Source of the DNA: an uncultured Rickettsiales bacterium
Lineage (GTDB): Bacteria > Pseudomonadota > Alphaproteobacteria > Micavibrionales > GCA-2720935
DNA: 64,000 nt
NCBI GenBank assembly: GCA_950054255.1
Contig: CATLOR010000001.1
Coordinates: 496,001-560,000 of the forward strand
Direction: 5' to 3'
Under the pieces are notes generated by a model. That model ran no database searches. It saw only the letters and a program-made list of their open reading frames with translations, and was not told where the DNA came from. The translations under genes were made by a program, and so were the position numbers. This document shows positions 63,791 to 64,000 of the stretch, piece after piece (the first letter of the stretch is position 1; each line of letters begins with the position of its first letter).

Positions 63791-64000
63791 ATGAGAGTAC
63801 TATTAGTAGAAGATGATGCAGCAACCGCACGCAGTATTGAGTTGATGCTAAAATCCGAAGGATTTGTCATTGATGTGACCGATATGGGAGAAGATGGCTT
63901 AGAAATCGGTAAATTATATGATTACGATATTATCGTATTAGATTTGATGTTACCAGATATGGATGGATACGAAGTTCTACGCCGTTTGCGTGCTTCAAAA
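63791..64000 (+). CDS. ctrA: Cell-cycle response regulator CtrA, N-terminal part, runs off the window
   Basis: First 70 residues of a receiver domain: [20 protein letters not shown], with phospho-acceptor Asp51 in [21 protein letters not shown]. The match to the CtrA N-terminus, including [10 protein letters not shown] and the [16 protein letters not shown] stretch, is close to invariant in alphaproteobacteria. The DNA-binding domain lies beyond the window. It is divergent from fliI, preceded by CtrA-type boxes and a GANTC site. ChpT, its expected phosphate donor, is encoded 8 kb upstream. Confidence 0.93.
   Translation, partial: MRVLLVEDDAATARSIELMLKSEGFVIDVTDMGEDGLEIGKLYDYDIIVLDLMLPDMDGYEVLRRLRASK

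Overview
The window reads as chromosome of a free-standing, visibly AT-rich alphaproteobacterium with an outer membrane (I did not compute GC). The class-level evidence is CtrA, its phosphotransferase ChpT, the nucleoid protein GapR, a split PntAA/PntAB/PntB transhydrogenase, COQ9 and COQ8-type ubiquinone proteins, and an aa3 oxidase operon running into SURF1 and thrC. LpxC and BamD show LPS and an outer membrane. FliI, FliJ and Che proteins indicate motility. I see no phage genes, insertion sequences, CRISPR arrays or genetic-code change. The low base composition and a lone DotI/IcmL-like protein recall deep-branching or host-/prey-associated alphaproteobacteria, but genus cannot be fixed from sequence alone.

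Layout. Positions 1-12812: the end of htpG, a HAD phosphatase, gapR, trhO, a cluster of three related small membrane proteins around an HD-type hydrolase, a secreted DotI/IcmL-like protein, coq9, an ABC1 kinase, and the pnt operon, whose first gene carries a histone-like Lys/Ala tail. Positions 12826-37738, almost all minus strand: ligA, recN, bamD, lpxC, two related unknown genes, and the dcw cell-wall/division cluster (mraZ-rsmH-ftsL-ftsI-murE-murF-mraY-ftsW-murG-murC-murB-ftsQ-ftsA-marC-ftsZ). In this cluster murD and ddl are missing from their usual places, marC sits between ftsA and ftsZ, and murF is strongly diverged at catalytic motifs. Positions 38051-40065: two unknown genes, the RNase P RNA and an AmpD-like amidase. 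Positions 40149-49677, plus strand: the cytochrome aa3 oxidase operon (ctaC, D, B, a 39-residue membrane protein, G, E, DUF983, SURF1), then thrC, an M16 peptidase and an acetyltransferase. Positions 49651-55231: algH, purB, an AI-2E-type permease, radC, map, a CinA-like protein and tRNA-Leu(UAA). Positions 55454-64000: chpT, cheA-cheW-cheY-cheB-cheR, convergent fliI-fliJ, and the start of ctrA.

The genes connect around the cell cycle. ChpT passes phosphate to CtrA, and CtrA-type boxes lie in front of ctrA/fliI. Six GANTC (CcrM-type) methylation sites lie within about 140 bases upstream of ftsZ and one lies in the ctrA leader, so methylation and CtrA probably time division and motility as in Caulobacter. 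The oxidase promoter carries an FNR-type box overlapping the expected transcription start, which suggests oxygen-dependent repression of the aa3 oxidase.
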